DNA from: Planctomycetota bacterium
GTDB taxonomy: Bacteria; Planctomycetota; J058; J103
Length of the DNA stretch: 64,000 nucleotides
Direction: 5' to 3'
Assembly (NCBI GenBank): GCA_026004615.1
Contig: BPJM01000005.1
Span: 188,477 to 252,476 of the forward strand
Of the stretch, positions 17,227 to 25,848 are shown in pieces. A program made the translations under genes and the position numbers. Under the pieces are notes generated by a model that worked only from the letters and a program-made list of their open reading frames with translations, did not search any database and was not told where the DNA came from. Numbering within the stretch: position 1 is the stretch's first letter; each line of letters opens with the position of its first letter.

Positions 17227-19227
17227 ATGGTAGCGCCGGATACGCAGGCGGTAGAAGCGGCCATGAGCGTGCACGGACCGCAGGGCGGCGCCGAGCCGGC
17301 CGCAGCGGTGCCGCCCCCACAAGAGCCCCCCGCAGGGCCGGCCCGGCCGGAGCTCGAACCGGCCGGCGCTGAGCCGGCCCCGAGCCCCACCGCGGCCGCG
17401 GCCCCAGCCGGCGAGGCGGGGCCGGCGGTCCCCGATGCGCGCACCGCGCTCCGGCTGGCCCTGGCGGCGCACGCCGCCGGTGGCAGCGACCCATCTCTGA
17501 TCGGCGAGGTGCGCCCGTTCGGCGCGGAGTTCTACGACGTGGTCGTGCACCGGCGCTTGCCCAGCCCGCCCTATGCGATCGTCGAGCCGAACCTGGCCGT
17601 CTATCGGGTCCGCGTGCGCGACGGGCAGCTGTGGCGGCTGGAGCCCGCAGCGGCCTCGTTCCCCGATCTAGAGCGGACGGCCCCGGGCGGCGAGACGCCG
17701 GGAGCGGAGGGCGGACTCGCGCCCTGGCGCAAGGCGGTGCGGGCGACGGTGTATCTCGAGGACCCGGTGCTGGGCACCCGCGCGGTGGAGTTGCGGCTGC
17801 CGGGCGAGGACTTTCTCTACGACGAGCAGGGCAGGCCGCTGCCGGGTCCGGTCGGCCCCCGGGTGCGGATCGAACCGGATAGGGCCGGTTACTACGCGTT
17901 CGAAAAGCTCGTGCCGGACGAGCACGGCCGGTTCGTGCTGGAGGCGGGCGATCATCGGATCGCCTATCTGGTGGCGTTTGCGGCGGCCAACCGCGTCCAC
18001 CGGCTGGCGGAGCGCTACGCCGGGGTGCCGATCGAGTGGGGCGGATCCGGCTACGGGGCCGAGCGCGGGCGGTTCACGATCGACGTGCGTAGGATGCGCA
18101 CGCCGCCGGAGCGACTCAATGCCTATGCCGACCTCCGCGCCGGCGTCCTGGAGTTCACCTGGGTCATCGATCCGGAGGCGCCGGAGCCGCCGCGTGGCCA
18201 GCCGTACCGCAGCCCGCCCGGGGTGGTCTACGACACCGCCTGGAGCATGGACGTGGTGGCGCACGAGGCGGGCCACGCGGTGTTCGATTCGCTCAAACCG
18301 ACCACCCGGGAACCCAGTGCCGATTACTGGGCGCTGCACGAAGCGTGGGGCGATATCACCGCGCTGCTCCATGCCTTCAGCCTGCGGCCGCTGGTGGTCC
18401 AGGCCCTGGAGCATACCGGCGGCGATCTGCGGCGGCGGAGCTGGCTGTCGGAGGTGGCAGAGGGATTCCGGCTCGTGTACACGGGCGGTGAACGGCAGCC
18501 CGGTGAGTCGCCACCCGGGGTCCGCTCGGGGCTGGCCGAGGTCCGGCACCCGGCGAGCGAAGAGCCGCATGCGCGGGGCGAGCCGCTGGTGGCGGCCTTC
18601 TACGAGCTGGTGGTGCGCAGCTACGAGGCCCGGCGCGCCCGTGGGGTGCCGCCGGCCGACGCCGCGCAGCGAGCAGCCGAAGAGATCGGCACGCTTTTCT
18701 TTCAGGGGCTGGCCCATGTGCCGGACAGCGGGCGGCTCGGACTCACCGACGTCGCCACGGGGATCCTGCTGGCCGACCGCGTCCGGCATGGAGGGCAATA
18801 CCACGAGCAGCTGCGCGCGGTCTTCGCGCAGTACGGCCTGCTCGACGAGCAGGGCTGGGCCAGGGTCGAGCAGCGGCTCCAGGCGCTGCCGGCGCTCCGC
18901 CGGCCCGAGGGCATGGCACAGGGCGGCTCGCTCAAGGAGGCACTGCGCCTGCTGCCCCAGGCGCGGCAGGCGCTCGGCTGGCCCGCGGGGCTCGAGCTCC
19001 ACCCCTGGCGCGTCGTCACCGACCGCTGGGGCTATACCCGGGTCGGCTACCTCCAGCCCGAAAAGCCCATCACGCGATTGGACCCCGACGGTCTGCCCAG
19101 CGTCCCCATGAGTCCACTCGCGGCGGTCGGCGCCGCGCATCTCGTCTTCGATCCCCAGGGACGGCTGGTCGATGCCCAGCTCGATGCGGCGCCGGGCTCC
19201 CCGCCGGCTGCGCCGCCCAGGCCGTGA
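17227..19227 (+). CDS. HEAGH zinc metalloprotease (gluzincin, thermolysin-like)
   Basis: A 666-residue protein. The zinc site is HEAGH at residues 346-350 and the likely third ligand is Glu372 in LHEAWGD, the spacing of thermolysin-type (gluzincin) peptidases. A long Ala/Pro-rich N-terminus (about residues 10-75) precedes a beta-rich region with YAFEKLVPDEHGRF. No signal peptide or membrane segment is visible, unlike most M4 peptidases, so its location is unclear. The ATG at 17227 or the ATG at 17263 could be the start; neither has a strong ribosome site. It is divergent from the methyltransferase gene and convergent with pheT. Confidence 0.7.
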   Translation: MVAPDTQAVEAAMSVHGPQGGAEPAAAVPPPQEPPAGPARPELEPAGAEPAPSPTAAAAPAGEAGPAVPDARTALRLALAAHAAGGSDPSLIGEVRPFGAEFYDVVVHRRLPSPPYAIVEPNLAVYRVRVRDGQLWRLEPAAASFPDLERTAPGGETPGAEGGLAPWRKAVRATVYLEDPVLGTRAVELRLPGEDFLYDEQGRPLPGPVGPRVRIEPDRAGYYAFEKLVPDEHGRFVLEAGDHRIAYLVAFAAANRVHRLAERYAGVPIEWGGSGYGAERGRFTIDVRRMRTPPERLNAYADLRAGVLEFTWVIDPEAPEPPRGQPYRSPPGVVYDTAWSMDVVAHEAGHAVFDSLKPTTREPSADYWALHEAWGDITALLHAFSLRPLVVQALEHTGGDLRRRSWLSEVAEGFRLVYTGGERQPGESPPGVRSGLAEVRHPASEEPHARGEPLVAAFYELVVRSYEARRARGVPPADAAQRAAEEIGTLFFQGLAHVPDSGRLGLTDVATGILLADRVRHGGQYHEQLRAVFAQYGLLDEQGWARVEQRLQALPALRRPEGMAQGGSLKEALRLLPQARQALGWPAGLELHPWRVVTDRWGYTRVGYLQPEKPITRLDPDGLPSVPMSPLAAVGAAHLVFDPQGRLVDAQLDAAPGSPPAAPPRP

Positions 19228-19356
19228 GCGGTGCCCGGGCCCGCCGCGCTCCGGGCGCGGCCGCGCGCGTGCAGGCGGGGATGCGAGCGACGCGGGGAGC
19301 GAGAGGGTGGGCCGCGGCGCGGAACGCGAGCGGCCGGCCGCGCCGGCAGCAGCGGT

Positions 19357-21393
19357 TCACTCGCGGAAGCCGGCGCCGAGCCGCGCCACGAGCGCCTGCT
19401 TGACCGCCTCGCGTCCGCGCTCGGCATCCTCCCCGGTCAGCGTCCGCTCGTAGGATTGAAAGCGGAGCCGGATCGCCACGCTCTTCTTGCCGAGCGGGAC
19501 CGCGCGGCCGTCGCCCTCGAAGACCGAGAGCAGCTCCACCGCTCGCAGCTCCGCCGCCCCGGCGGTGCGCGCGGTCTCGAGCACCTGGGCGGCATAGGTG
19601 CGCCGGTCCACCACCACCGCCAGGTCGCGCGTGACCTCGGGATAGATCGGCGGCGGGTTCCAGGTGCGGACCAGGCGCGCGCGCGCCAGCAGCGGCTCCA
19701 GATCGAGCAGCAGCAGCACGGGCCGCTCGCCATCGAGCCCGAACCGCTCGCTCGTCCGGCGGGCGATGCGGCCCAGCCAGCCGAGCCGCGCGCCCTGCAG
19801 CACCAGCTCGCCCCGCTCGAGCGGATCGAAGCCCGGCACCTCGCCGGCGACGGCACGGCACTCCAGCCCCGGCACTCCCAGCGCTGCCGCCACCGCCTCC
19901 AGCGCGCCCTTGAGGGCGAAGAAGTCCTCGTCCGCCACCGCCCCCAGCTGCAGCCGCTCGTCGGGCTGCGCCCCGGGGCGCGGCAGGTAGGCGGTGCCGA
20001 TCTCGAACAGACGCACCGCGCGCTGGCCCCGGTCCAGATTGATCCGTTTGACCTGGAGCAGCGGCGCGAACAGCGAGCGGCGCAGCACCGGGGTCTCGCT
20101 CCGCACCGGGTTGCGCACCCGCAGCGCCGGCTGCTCGGTGAACAGGGGCGGATCGGCGGCCTCGTCGGCGGGCACGAACGAGATGGTCGAGACCTCGCGG
20201 TAGCCGGCGGCCACCATCGCCTCGCGCACCCGCCGCAGCGCCCGCTCGCGCTCGTCGGTGCGCACCGCGCGCACCGCGACCGTAGGCTTGAACGGAACCC
20301 TGTCGTAGCCGTGGACGCGCAGCACCTCTTCGATCAGGTCGATCTCGCGCTCGAGATCCTGGCGCCCGCTCGGCACGGTGACCGCGAGTGCACTTTGCTG
20401 TTCGATGACCTGCAAGCCCAGCCCGGTGAGGATGCGCGCCGCCTGCTTGCGCGAGATCTCGGTGCCCGCCACCAGCCGCAGCCGATCGAGCCGCAGCCGG
20501 AGCGTGCGGGCACCGGGCAGCCGCCCCGCCGGCCCCTCGGCGCGCACCAGCCCGGCGGCGAGCCGCCCGCCCGCCAGCTCCAGGATCAGCGCCGCCGCCC
20601 GCCGGCTCGCCCACTCGACCATGGCCGGGTCGGCGCCCCGCTCGAAGCGGTAGGAGCTGTCGCTGCTGACCTTGAAGCGGCGCACGGCGCGCCGGATCGC
20701 CACCGGATCGAAGTAGGCGGACTCGAGCAGCACGTCCTGGGTCGCCTCGCCGATCTCGCTGTCGCGCCCGCCCATGACGCCGGCGAGCGCGACCGGGCGC
20801 TCGGCATCCGCGATGACCAGCGCCTGGGGATCGAGCACCAGCTCCCGCCCGTCGATCAGCACCAGCCGCTCCTCCGGCCGGGCGCACCGCACCACGATCC
20901 GCCCCTCGGCCAGCCGCGCCATGTCGAAGGCATGCAGCGGCTGGCCGCACTCGTACAGCACCAGGTTGGTCACGTCGACGACGTTGTTGACCGGCCGCAG
21001 CCCCACCGCCTCCAGCCGCGCCACCAGCCACGGCGGCGAGGGGCCGACGCGCACCCCGCGGATCACGCGCGCGGTGTACAACGGGCACAGGTCCGGCGCC
21101 TGGAGCGCCACCCGGGTGAGCGCGCCGGCGGGCTCGCCGGTGTCCTCGGGGGGGGCCGGCTCCGGCATGCGGACGGGCGCGCCGGTCGCCGCAGCGATCT
21201 CGCGCGCCACCCCGAGGTGGGAGAGCAGGTCGGGCCGGTTGTAGGTGACCTCGAGCTCGATCCGCACGTCCCCGTCCGGGAGCTCCTCGATGCCCTCCAC
21301 CGGCGCTGCCTGCTCGGTGAGCAGCCGCGCCAGCTCGCGGGGCGCGAGCTCGTGCTCGACGTACTCCTTGAGCCAACGATACGAGATGCGCAC
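19357..21393 (-). CDS. pheT: Phenylalanyl-tRNA synthetase beta subunit
   Basis: A 678-residue subunit of the alpha2-beta2 enzyme that charges tRNA-Phe. Domains in order: an N-terminal B1-type segment (ISYRWLKEYVE), the B3/4 editing domain with RPVNNVVDVTNLVLYECGQPLHAFD, the B5 domain around LRLVAGTEISRKQAARIL, a catalytic-like core, and a C-terminal ferredoxin-like anticodon-binding domain (PPIYPEVTRDLAVVVD). It lacks the 100-residue EMAP-type tRNA-binding insert of E. coli-type PheT, which explains its shorter length. The GTG at 21393 lies 17 bases after pheS with AGGAG upstream. Confidence 0.95.
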   Translation of the reverse strand: MRISYRWLKEYVEHELAPRELARLLTEQAAPVEGIEELPDGDVRIELEVTYNRPDLLSHLGVAREIAAATGAPVRMPEPAPPEDTGEPAGALTRVALQAPDLCPLYTARVIRGVRVGPSPPWLVARLEAVGLRPVNNVVDVTNLVLYECGQPLHAFDMARLAEGRIVVRCARPEERLVLIDGRELVLDPQALVIADAERPVALAGVMGGRDSEIGEATQDVLLESAYFDPVAIRRAVRRFKVSSDSSYRFERGADPAMVEWASRRAAALILELAGGRLAAGLVRAEGPAGRLPGARTLRLRLDRLRLVAGTEISRKQAARILTGLGLQVIEQQSALAVTVPSGRQDLEREIDLIEEVLRVHGYDRVPFKPTVAVRAVRTDERERALRRVREAMVAAGYREVSTISFVPADEAADPPLFTEQPALRVRNPVRSETPVLRRSLFAPLLQVKRINLDRGQRAVRLFEIGTAYLPRPGAQPDERLQLGAVADEDFFALKGALEAVAAALGVPGLECRAVAGEVPGFDPLERGELVLQGARLGWLGRIARRTSERFGLDGERPVLLLLDLEPLLARARLVRTWNPPPIYPEVTRDLAVVVDRRTYAAQVLETARTAGAAELRAVELLSVFEGDGRAVPLGKKSVAIRLRFQSYERTLTGEDAERGREAVKQALVARLGAGFRE

Positions 21394-21410
21394 CGCCTGC
21401 CGCTCCTGCG

Positions 21411-22457
21411 CTAGCCGAGCTGCTCCAGAAACCGCACGTCGTTGTCGGTGAACAGGCGCAGATCCCCGATGCCGTGCCGCAGCATGGCGAGCCGCTCGAT
21501 GCCGAGGCCGAAGGCGTAGCCGGTGTACCGCTCCGGGTCGATCTCGACCGCCTCCAGCACGTTGGGATCGACCATGCCGCAGCCGCCCAGCTCGATCCAG
21601 CCCACCTGCTTGCACATGGCGCACCCGGCGCCCCGGCAGCTCCAGCACAGAAAGTCCATCTCGGCCGAGGGTTCGGTGAAGGGAAAGAAGCTCGGGCGCA
21701 GGCGCACCTGCTGCCCTTCGCCGAACAGCTCCTGCGCGAACAGCAGCAGCACGCTCTTGAGGTCGGCGAAGCTCAGCCCCTGTTCGACCGCCAGCCCCTC
21801 GATCTGGTGGAACTGGAAGTGGTGGGTGGCATCCACGGTGTCGGGACGGAACACCCGGCCCGGCGCCACCACCCGCAGCGGCGGCTTGCGCTCCTTCATC
21901 ACCCGGATCTGGATGGTGGAGGTCTGCGAGCGGAGCAGCAGCGGCCCCTGCTCGCTCTGCTGCTCGAGAAAGAAGTTCTCCGTCGGATCGCGCGCCGGGT
22001 GCTCGGGCGGGATGTTGAGCGCCTCGAAGTTGTAGAACGGCACCTCGACCTCGGGCCCGCGGGCGAGCTCGAAGCCGAGCCGCCCGAACACCTCGAGCAG
22101 CTCCTCGGTCATGCGGGTCAGCGGGTGGAGCGAGCCGCGGGGTGGCGGCGTGCCGGGCAGGGTGGGGTCGAAGAAGCCCGCCGCGCGCTGCTGCTCCGCC
22201 TGCGCGGCCAGCTGCTGCCGGCGCTCGGCGAACGCCCGCTCCAGCTCCGCCTTCAGCTCGTTGAGCCGCTTGCCGAAGCCCGCGCGCTCGGCGGGCGCCA
22301 GCTCGGGGATGCGGGCCATGAGCCCCTTGAGCGCTCCCTTGCGGCCGAGCAGCTCGATCCGCAGCCGCTCCAGCTCCTGCTCGCTCGGGGCAGCGCGGAC
22401 CGCCTGCACCGAGGCGCGCAGCGACTCGAGCGCGCCCTGGATCGTGCTCTCGGACAC
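21411..22457 (-). CDS. pheS: Phenylalanyl-tRNA synthetase alpha subunit
   Basis: A 348-residue class II catalytic subunit. The N-terminal coiled coil covers about residues 1-95. Motif 2 appears as VVAPGRVFRPDTVDATHHFQFHQIEGL and motif 3 as GYAFGLGIERLAMLRHG. LCWSCRGAGCAMCKQVGW carries four cysteines spaced like a zinc knuckle, a feature found in many but not all bacterial PheS proteins. The ATG at 22457 is 18 bases downstream of rplT, and pheT follows, so the four genes form one operon. Confidence 0.96.
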   Translation of the reverse strand: MSESTIQGALESLRASVQAVRAAPSEQELERLRIELLGRKGALKGLMARIPELAPAERAGFGKRLNELKAELERAFAERRQQLAAQAEQQRAAGFFDPTLPGTPPPRGSLHPLTRMTEELLEVFGRLGFELARGPEVEVPFYNFEALNIPPEHPARDPTENFFLEQQSEQGPLLLRSQTSTIQIRVMKERKPPLRVVAPGRVFRPDTVDATHHFQFHQIEGLAVEQGLSFADLKSVLLLFAQELFGEGQQVRLRPSFFPFTEPSAEMDFLCWSCRGAGCAMCKQVGWIELGGCGMVDPNVLEAVEIDPERYTGYAFGLGIERLAMLRHGIGDLRLFTDNDVRFLEQLG

Positions 22458-22475
22458 CGCGAGCGCGCCCCCGGG

Positions 22476-22844
22476 CTAGGCGCTCGCCGCCTGCTCCAGG
22501 GCGCCGCGGGCCTGCTCGACGGCCGCCTGGAAGGCGGGCGGATCATCGACGGCCAGCGCAGCCAGCTGCTTGCGATCCAGCTGGATGCCCGCTTGCTTGA
22601 GCCCGTGGATCAGGGTGGCGTAGCGCATGCCGAGCGCGCGCGCCGCCGCGCTGATGCGGGTGATCCACAACCGCCGCAGATCGCGCTTGCGGCGCTTGCG
22701 GCCGATGAAGGCGAACTGCTCGGCGCGCTGCGCCGACTGGATGGCGGTGCGCAGGAGGTTCTTCCTGCGCCCATAGAACCCCTTGACGCGCTTGAGGATC
22801 CGCTTGCGGCGGCGCCGCCGCGCCACACCGTTGGTCACGCGCAT
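22476..22844 (-). CDS. rplT: 50S ribosomal protein L20
   Basis: A 122-residue ribosomal protein that binds 23S rRNA early in large-subunit assembly. It starts MRVTNGVARRRRRKRILKRVKGFYG with the basic N-terminal arm, then RLWITRISAAARALGMRYATLIHGLKQ. The GGAGGA site lies about ten bases before the ATG. The gap of 120 bases to rpmI upstream is unusually long. L20 controls its own operon in other bacteria, so a regulatory RNA there is conceivable but not shown. Confidence 0.97.
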   Translation of the reverse strand: MRVTNGVARRRRRKRILKRVKGFYGRRKNLLRTAIQSAQRAEQFAFIGRKRRKRDLRRLWITRISAAARALGMRYATLIHGLKQAGIQLDRKQLAALAVDDPPAFQAAVEQARGALEQAASA

Positions 22845-22964
22845 GGAAACACGTCCTCCGTCTCGTTTCGACCCGGGACCGGGTTCCCCGCCGCCGGCGA
22901 GGCGACGGATCGGCCCTCTGGGTAACGCACGTCCGGACGCCGCTCGTCGCTCGCGCCCCGCACC

Positions 22965-23162
22965 TCACCGCATGCCGAGCATGCGATGGATCTTGGCGTT
23001 CCAGCACGCATCCAGGATGCCCGGCCGGCGCAGCTTGCGCTTGCGCTTGGACGGCTTGCCGGAGAGCAGATGGCTCTTGCCGGCGCGACGGTAGCGGACC
23101 TTGCCGGTGCTGGTCAGCTTGATCCGCTTGAGCAGCCCCTTGTTCGGCTTGATCTTCGGCAT
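22965..23162 (-). CDS. rpmI: 50S ribosomal protein L35
   Basis: A 65-residue basic protein beginning MPKIKPNKGLLKRIKLTSTGKV and containing YRRAGKSHLLSGKPSKRKRKLR, both standard for L35. The ATG at 23162 is chosen over codons further upstream because the family always starts MPK. It is the first gene of rpmI-rplT-pheS-pheT. The usual upstream gene infC is absent; a divergent oxidoreductase takes its place. Confidence 0.96.
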   Translation of the reverse strand: MPKIKPNKGLLKRIKLTSTGKVRYRRAGKSHLLSGKPSKRKRKLRRPGILDACWNAKIHRMLGMR

Positions 23163-23224
23163 TGCCCGTGCCCTTGTGCGTCCCGCTGACTGCCCGGCGA
23201 TCGCGCCGCCGGTTCGAGGCGAGC

Positions 23225-23252
23225 AATGTATCGCATTTTTTTCTCCCGTCAA
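23225..23252 (-). promoter_or_regulatory. Promoter of the rpmI-rplT-pheST operon
   Basis: On the minus strand TTGACG (23252-23247) and TACATT (23230-23225) are 16 bases apart, with a run of seven A residues in the spacer. Such AT-rich sequence is rare in this window. The leader to rpmI would be about 55 bases. Confidence 0.6.
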
Positions 23253-23309
23253 GACGCCGGAAACGCTCTACTCGGCGGACCTCGCCCCCAGGGTGGGTTC
23301 CCCTGTGTA

Positions 23310-23315
23310 TATAAT
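23310..23315 (+). promoter_or_regulatory. -10 box of the FAD oxidoreductase gene
   Basis: A perfect TATAAT inside TATATAAT, 35 bases before the proposed CTG start. No good -35 box is seen at the right distance, so an activator or weak promoter is possible. The start of transcription would fall near 23322. Confidence 0.5.
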
Positions 23316-23349
23316 CCAGGGCTTTCGTGCGCGCGGGGAGGAGGCAGCT

Positions 23350-24774
23350 CTGGAAGGCAAGCGCGTCGTCGTGCTGGGAGCGGGGCTGTCGGGCCTCGGC
23401 GCCGCGAGGTGGCTGGCGGTGCAGGGCGTGCCCTGCGAGGTCATCGAGCGCAGCGCCGAGCTCGGCGGGCTGGCCCGCACGCTGGAGCGCGACGGCTACC
23501 GCTTCGATTTCGGCGGGGCGCGGTTCTTCAGCAGCAGCAGCCAGGTGCGCGAGCTGTTGCAGGAGCTGCTCGGCGAGGACCTGCTGAGCGTGCGCGCCCG
23601 CTCGCGCATCTACTACCGGGGCAGGTTGTACGCCTACCCGCTCGACCCGCTCGACATCGCCAGCGGCATGGGCTGGCAGAAGGCGCTCGGAGCGCTGTGG
23701 AGCCTGCTCGGCAGTCGCGTGCCCGGCCTGCTGCCGTTGGGGCCGCGCCGCCGCGACCTGGAAGAATGGCTGATCCGCGAGTTCGGCGAGACCCTGTACC
23801 ACGCCTTCTTCAAGGACTACAACGAGAAGGTCTGGGGACAGCCCTGCCACCGGATGTCGGCGGAGCTGGCGGCGCGGCGGATCCGGGGGCTGGACCTCGG
23901 CGCGGCGCTCAGACGCGCCGTGCTGCCGGCTGCCGGCGCTGACCACTCCCACCGCTACACCTTCCTCTACCCGCGGCTGGGGATCGGGCAGCTCACCGGC
24001 CGGCTGGGCGAGGCGATCGAACAGCTCGGCGTCACGGTGCGCCGCTCGGCTGCGGTCACCCAGCTCGTCGTACGGCGGGCGCGGGTCGAAGAGGTGGTCT
24101 ACCGCGACGCCGAAGGGCGCGAGCTGCGGACTACCGGCACCGATGTGATCTCCGCCATCCCGCTGCCGCGCCTGCTGCACATCCTCCATCCCCGGCCCCC
24201 CGCCGACGTGCTCGCCTCCAGCCGGGCGCTCGGCTTCCGCGACCTGATCACCGTCTGCCTGGAGCTGGCCCGCGAGCGGGTCACCGAGGACAGCTGGCTG
24301 TACGTGCCGGAGCCGCGGATCGGATTCGCGCGCGTGCTGGAACCCAAGAACTGGAGCGAGGCGATGGCGCCGCCGGGCCGGACCTCGCTGGTCGCCGAAT
24401 ACTACTGCCAGGAAGACGACGCGATCTGGTCCGCCAGCGATCAGGAGCTCATCGACCGCACGGTCGCCGACCTGGCCGGCGAGCTCAAGCTCATCGAGCG
24501 GAGCGAGGTGCTGGGCGGCTGCACCATCCGCATCAAGAAGGCGTATCCGGTCTACACGATCGACTACCGCGAGCACCTGCGTCGGATCCAGCGCTATCTG
24601 AGCACGATCGTGAATCTGCAGACGGTGGGGCGGGGCGGCATGTTCCGCTACTACAACGTCGCCCATCTGCTGGAGACCGGGATCCGCGCCGCGGAGAACG
24701 TCTTCGGCGCCGGCCACGACCTGTACGGCCTGCGCGCGGTCGAGGCGCACCGGAGCTTCTTTCCGGTCTCCTGA
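23350..24774 (+). CDS. FAD-dependent amine-oxidase-fold oxidoreductase, probable CTG start
   Basis: A protein of about 474 residues. The N-terminal dinucleotide-binding motif is VVVLGAGLSGLGAARWL, followed by ELGGLARTLERDGYRFDFGGARFF and the signature EKVWGQPCHRMSAE. This set is typical of protoporphyrinogen-oxidase / UDP-galactopyranose-mutase-like enzymes often placed in sugar or lipid clusters. The true reaction is unknown. No ATG lies between the -10 box and the FAD motif. GGGGAGGAGG stands six bases before CTG at 23350, so CTG is the best start. In-frame GTG codons at 23293 and 23305 lie upstream of the predicted transcript start. Confidence 0.75.
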   Translation: MEGKRVVVLGAGLSGLGAARWLAVQGVPCEVIERSAELGGLARTLERDGYRFDFGGARFFSSSSQVRELLQELLGEDLLSVRARSRIYYRGRLYAYPLDPLDIASGMGWQKALGALWSLLGSRVPGLLPLGPRRRDLEEWLIREFGETLYHAFFKDYNEKVWGQPCHRMSAELAARRIRGLDLGAALRRAVLPAAGADHSHRYTFLYPRLGIGQLTGRLGEAIEQLGVTVRRSAAVTQLVVRRARVEEVVYRDAEGRELRTTGTDVISAIPLPRLLHILHPRPPADVLASSRALGFRDLITVCLELARERVTEDSWLYVPEPRIGFARVLEPKNWSEAMAPPGRTSLVAEYYCQEDDAIWSASDQELIDRTVADLAGELKLIERSEVLGGCTIRIKKAYPVYTIDYREHLRRIQRYLSTIVNLQTVGRGGMFRYYNVAHLLETGIRAAENVFGAGHDLYGLRAVEAHRSFFPVS

Positions 24775-24869
24775 GGGAGGAACGGGCGGCGCGGCCGGCA
24801 ACGGGGTGCGGTGCGAGGGGCAGCAGGACCGGCGAGCAGCGCGGAGCGGAGGGAGCCCAGGAGCGCGCG

Positions 24870-25709
24870 ATGGCGAGCGGAGCGGAGGCGGAGCGCACCG
24901 GCGACGGCGGCGGCAACAGCGCCGGTGACAGGAGCGAGCACGCCAGCGGTGGCTCCGCCGCCGCGGCGGGACCGTATCCACCGGGGATCGCCCGGCTGCT
25001 GGCCGGCGAACAGCCGCCGGCGGCCGGCCCGCCCGCTGCGCCGCGGCCCGCGGCGACGGTCGTGCTGGTGCGCGAGGCAGTGGCAGGGGCGGGCGGCATC
25101 GAGGTCTACCTGGTCCAGCGGGCGCGCGGCATGAAGTTCCTCGGCGGCGCGCACGTCTTTCCCGGCGGCCGGGTCGAGGAGCGCGACGGCACCCCCGAAC
25201 GGGCAGCGGTGCGCGAGCTGCAGGAGGAGACCGGGGTGCGGCTGGTGCCCGAGGCGCTGCTGCCCTGGTCGCGCTGGATCACCCCGGAGGTCGAGCCCCG
25301 CCGCTTCGACGCGCTGTTCTATCTGGCCGCGCTGCCGGCCGGCCAGCAGCCGCGCCCGGTCGAGGGCGAGCTGGTCTCGGGGCTGTGGCTCGCGCCGGCG
25401 GAGGCGGTCGCGCGTGCGGAGCGCGGCGCACTGGTGCTCGCGCCGCCGACGCTGTGGACGCTGCTGGAGCTGCGCGGGCTGCCCGATGTGGCCGCTGCGC
25501 TCGCGCGTGCGCGCGAGCGCGCCGCCGCCGGCATCGAGACCTTCGCGCCGCGCGCGCTGCTGCTGCCCGATGGCCGGCTGGCGCTCACGCTGGCGGGCGA
25601 TCCGGCCCACGACGAGCCTGTGGCGGCGCCCGAGCCCCCGCCCGCGCGCCAGCGCCGCTTCATCCTGGACGGCCAGCGCTGGATCGTCCGCGGCGGACCG
25701 GCGGCATGA
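24870..25709 (+). CDS. Nudix hydrolase, NUDT19-like
   Basis: A 279-residue protein with a Nudix fold. KFLGGAHVFPGGRVE at about residue 87 is followed after a short insert by RELQEETGV, the metal-binding helix of the Nudix box. The first Glu of the canonical box is not in its usual place, as in NUDT7/NUDT19-type proteins that hydrolyse coenzyme A derivatives. The first 55 residues are low-complexity and probably disordered. The ATG at 24870 has AGGAG upstream. It follows the FAD enzyme on the same strand after 95 bases and may be co-transcribed. The substrate is not predictable. Confidence 0.75.
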   Translation: MASGAEAERTGDGGGNSAGDRSEHASGGSAAAAGPYPPGIARLLAGEQPPAAGPPAAPRPAATVVLVREAVAGAGGIEVYLVQRARGMKFLGGAHVFPGGRVEERDGTPERAAVRELQEETGVRLVPEALLPWSRWITPEVEPRRFDALFYLAALPAGQQPRPVEGELVSGLWLAPAEAVARAERGALVLAPPTLWTLLELRGLPDVAAALARARERAAAGIETFAPRALLLPDGRLALTLAGDPAHDEPVAAPEPPPARQRRFILDGQRWIVRGGPAA

Positions 25710-25848
25710 GCAGGGGGCGGGAGGCTCGCCGGTGCAGATCGGCGCCTGCGCTCGCGGAGGGCTCGCGGCGATCGACCGCGCCCCTCCCTGCTCCGCGCCC
25801 CGCATCGCTGCGGGCGGCATCGCGGCCCGGCCAGCGAGCCGGGCGCAT

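Noticed and set aside
23163..23349. tRNA or infC remnant in the gap before rpmI
   Set aside because: No cloverleaf and no IF3-like residues in any frame; the gap is explained by two divergent promoters.
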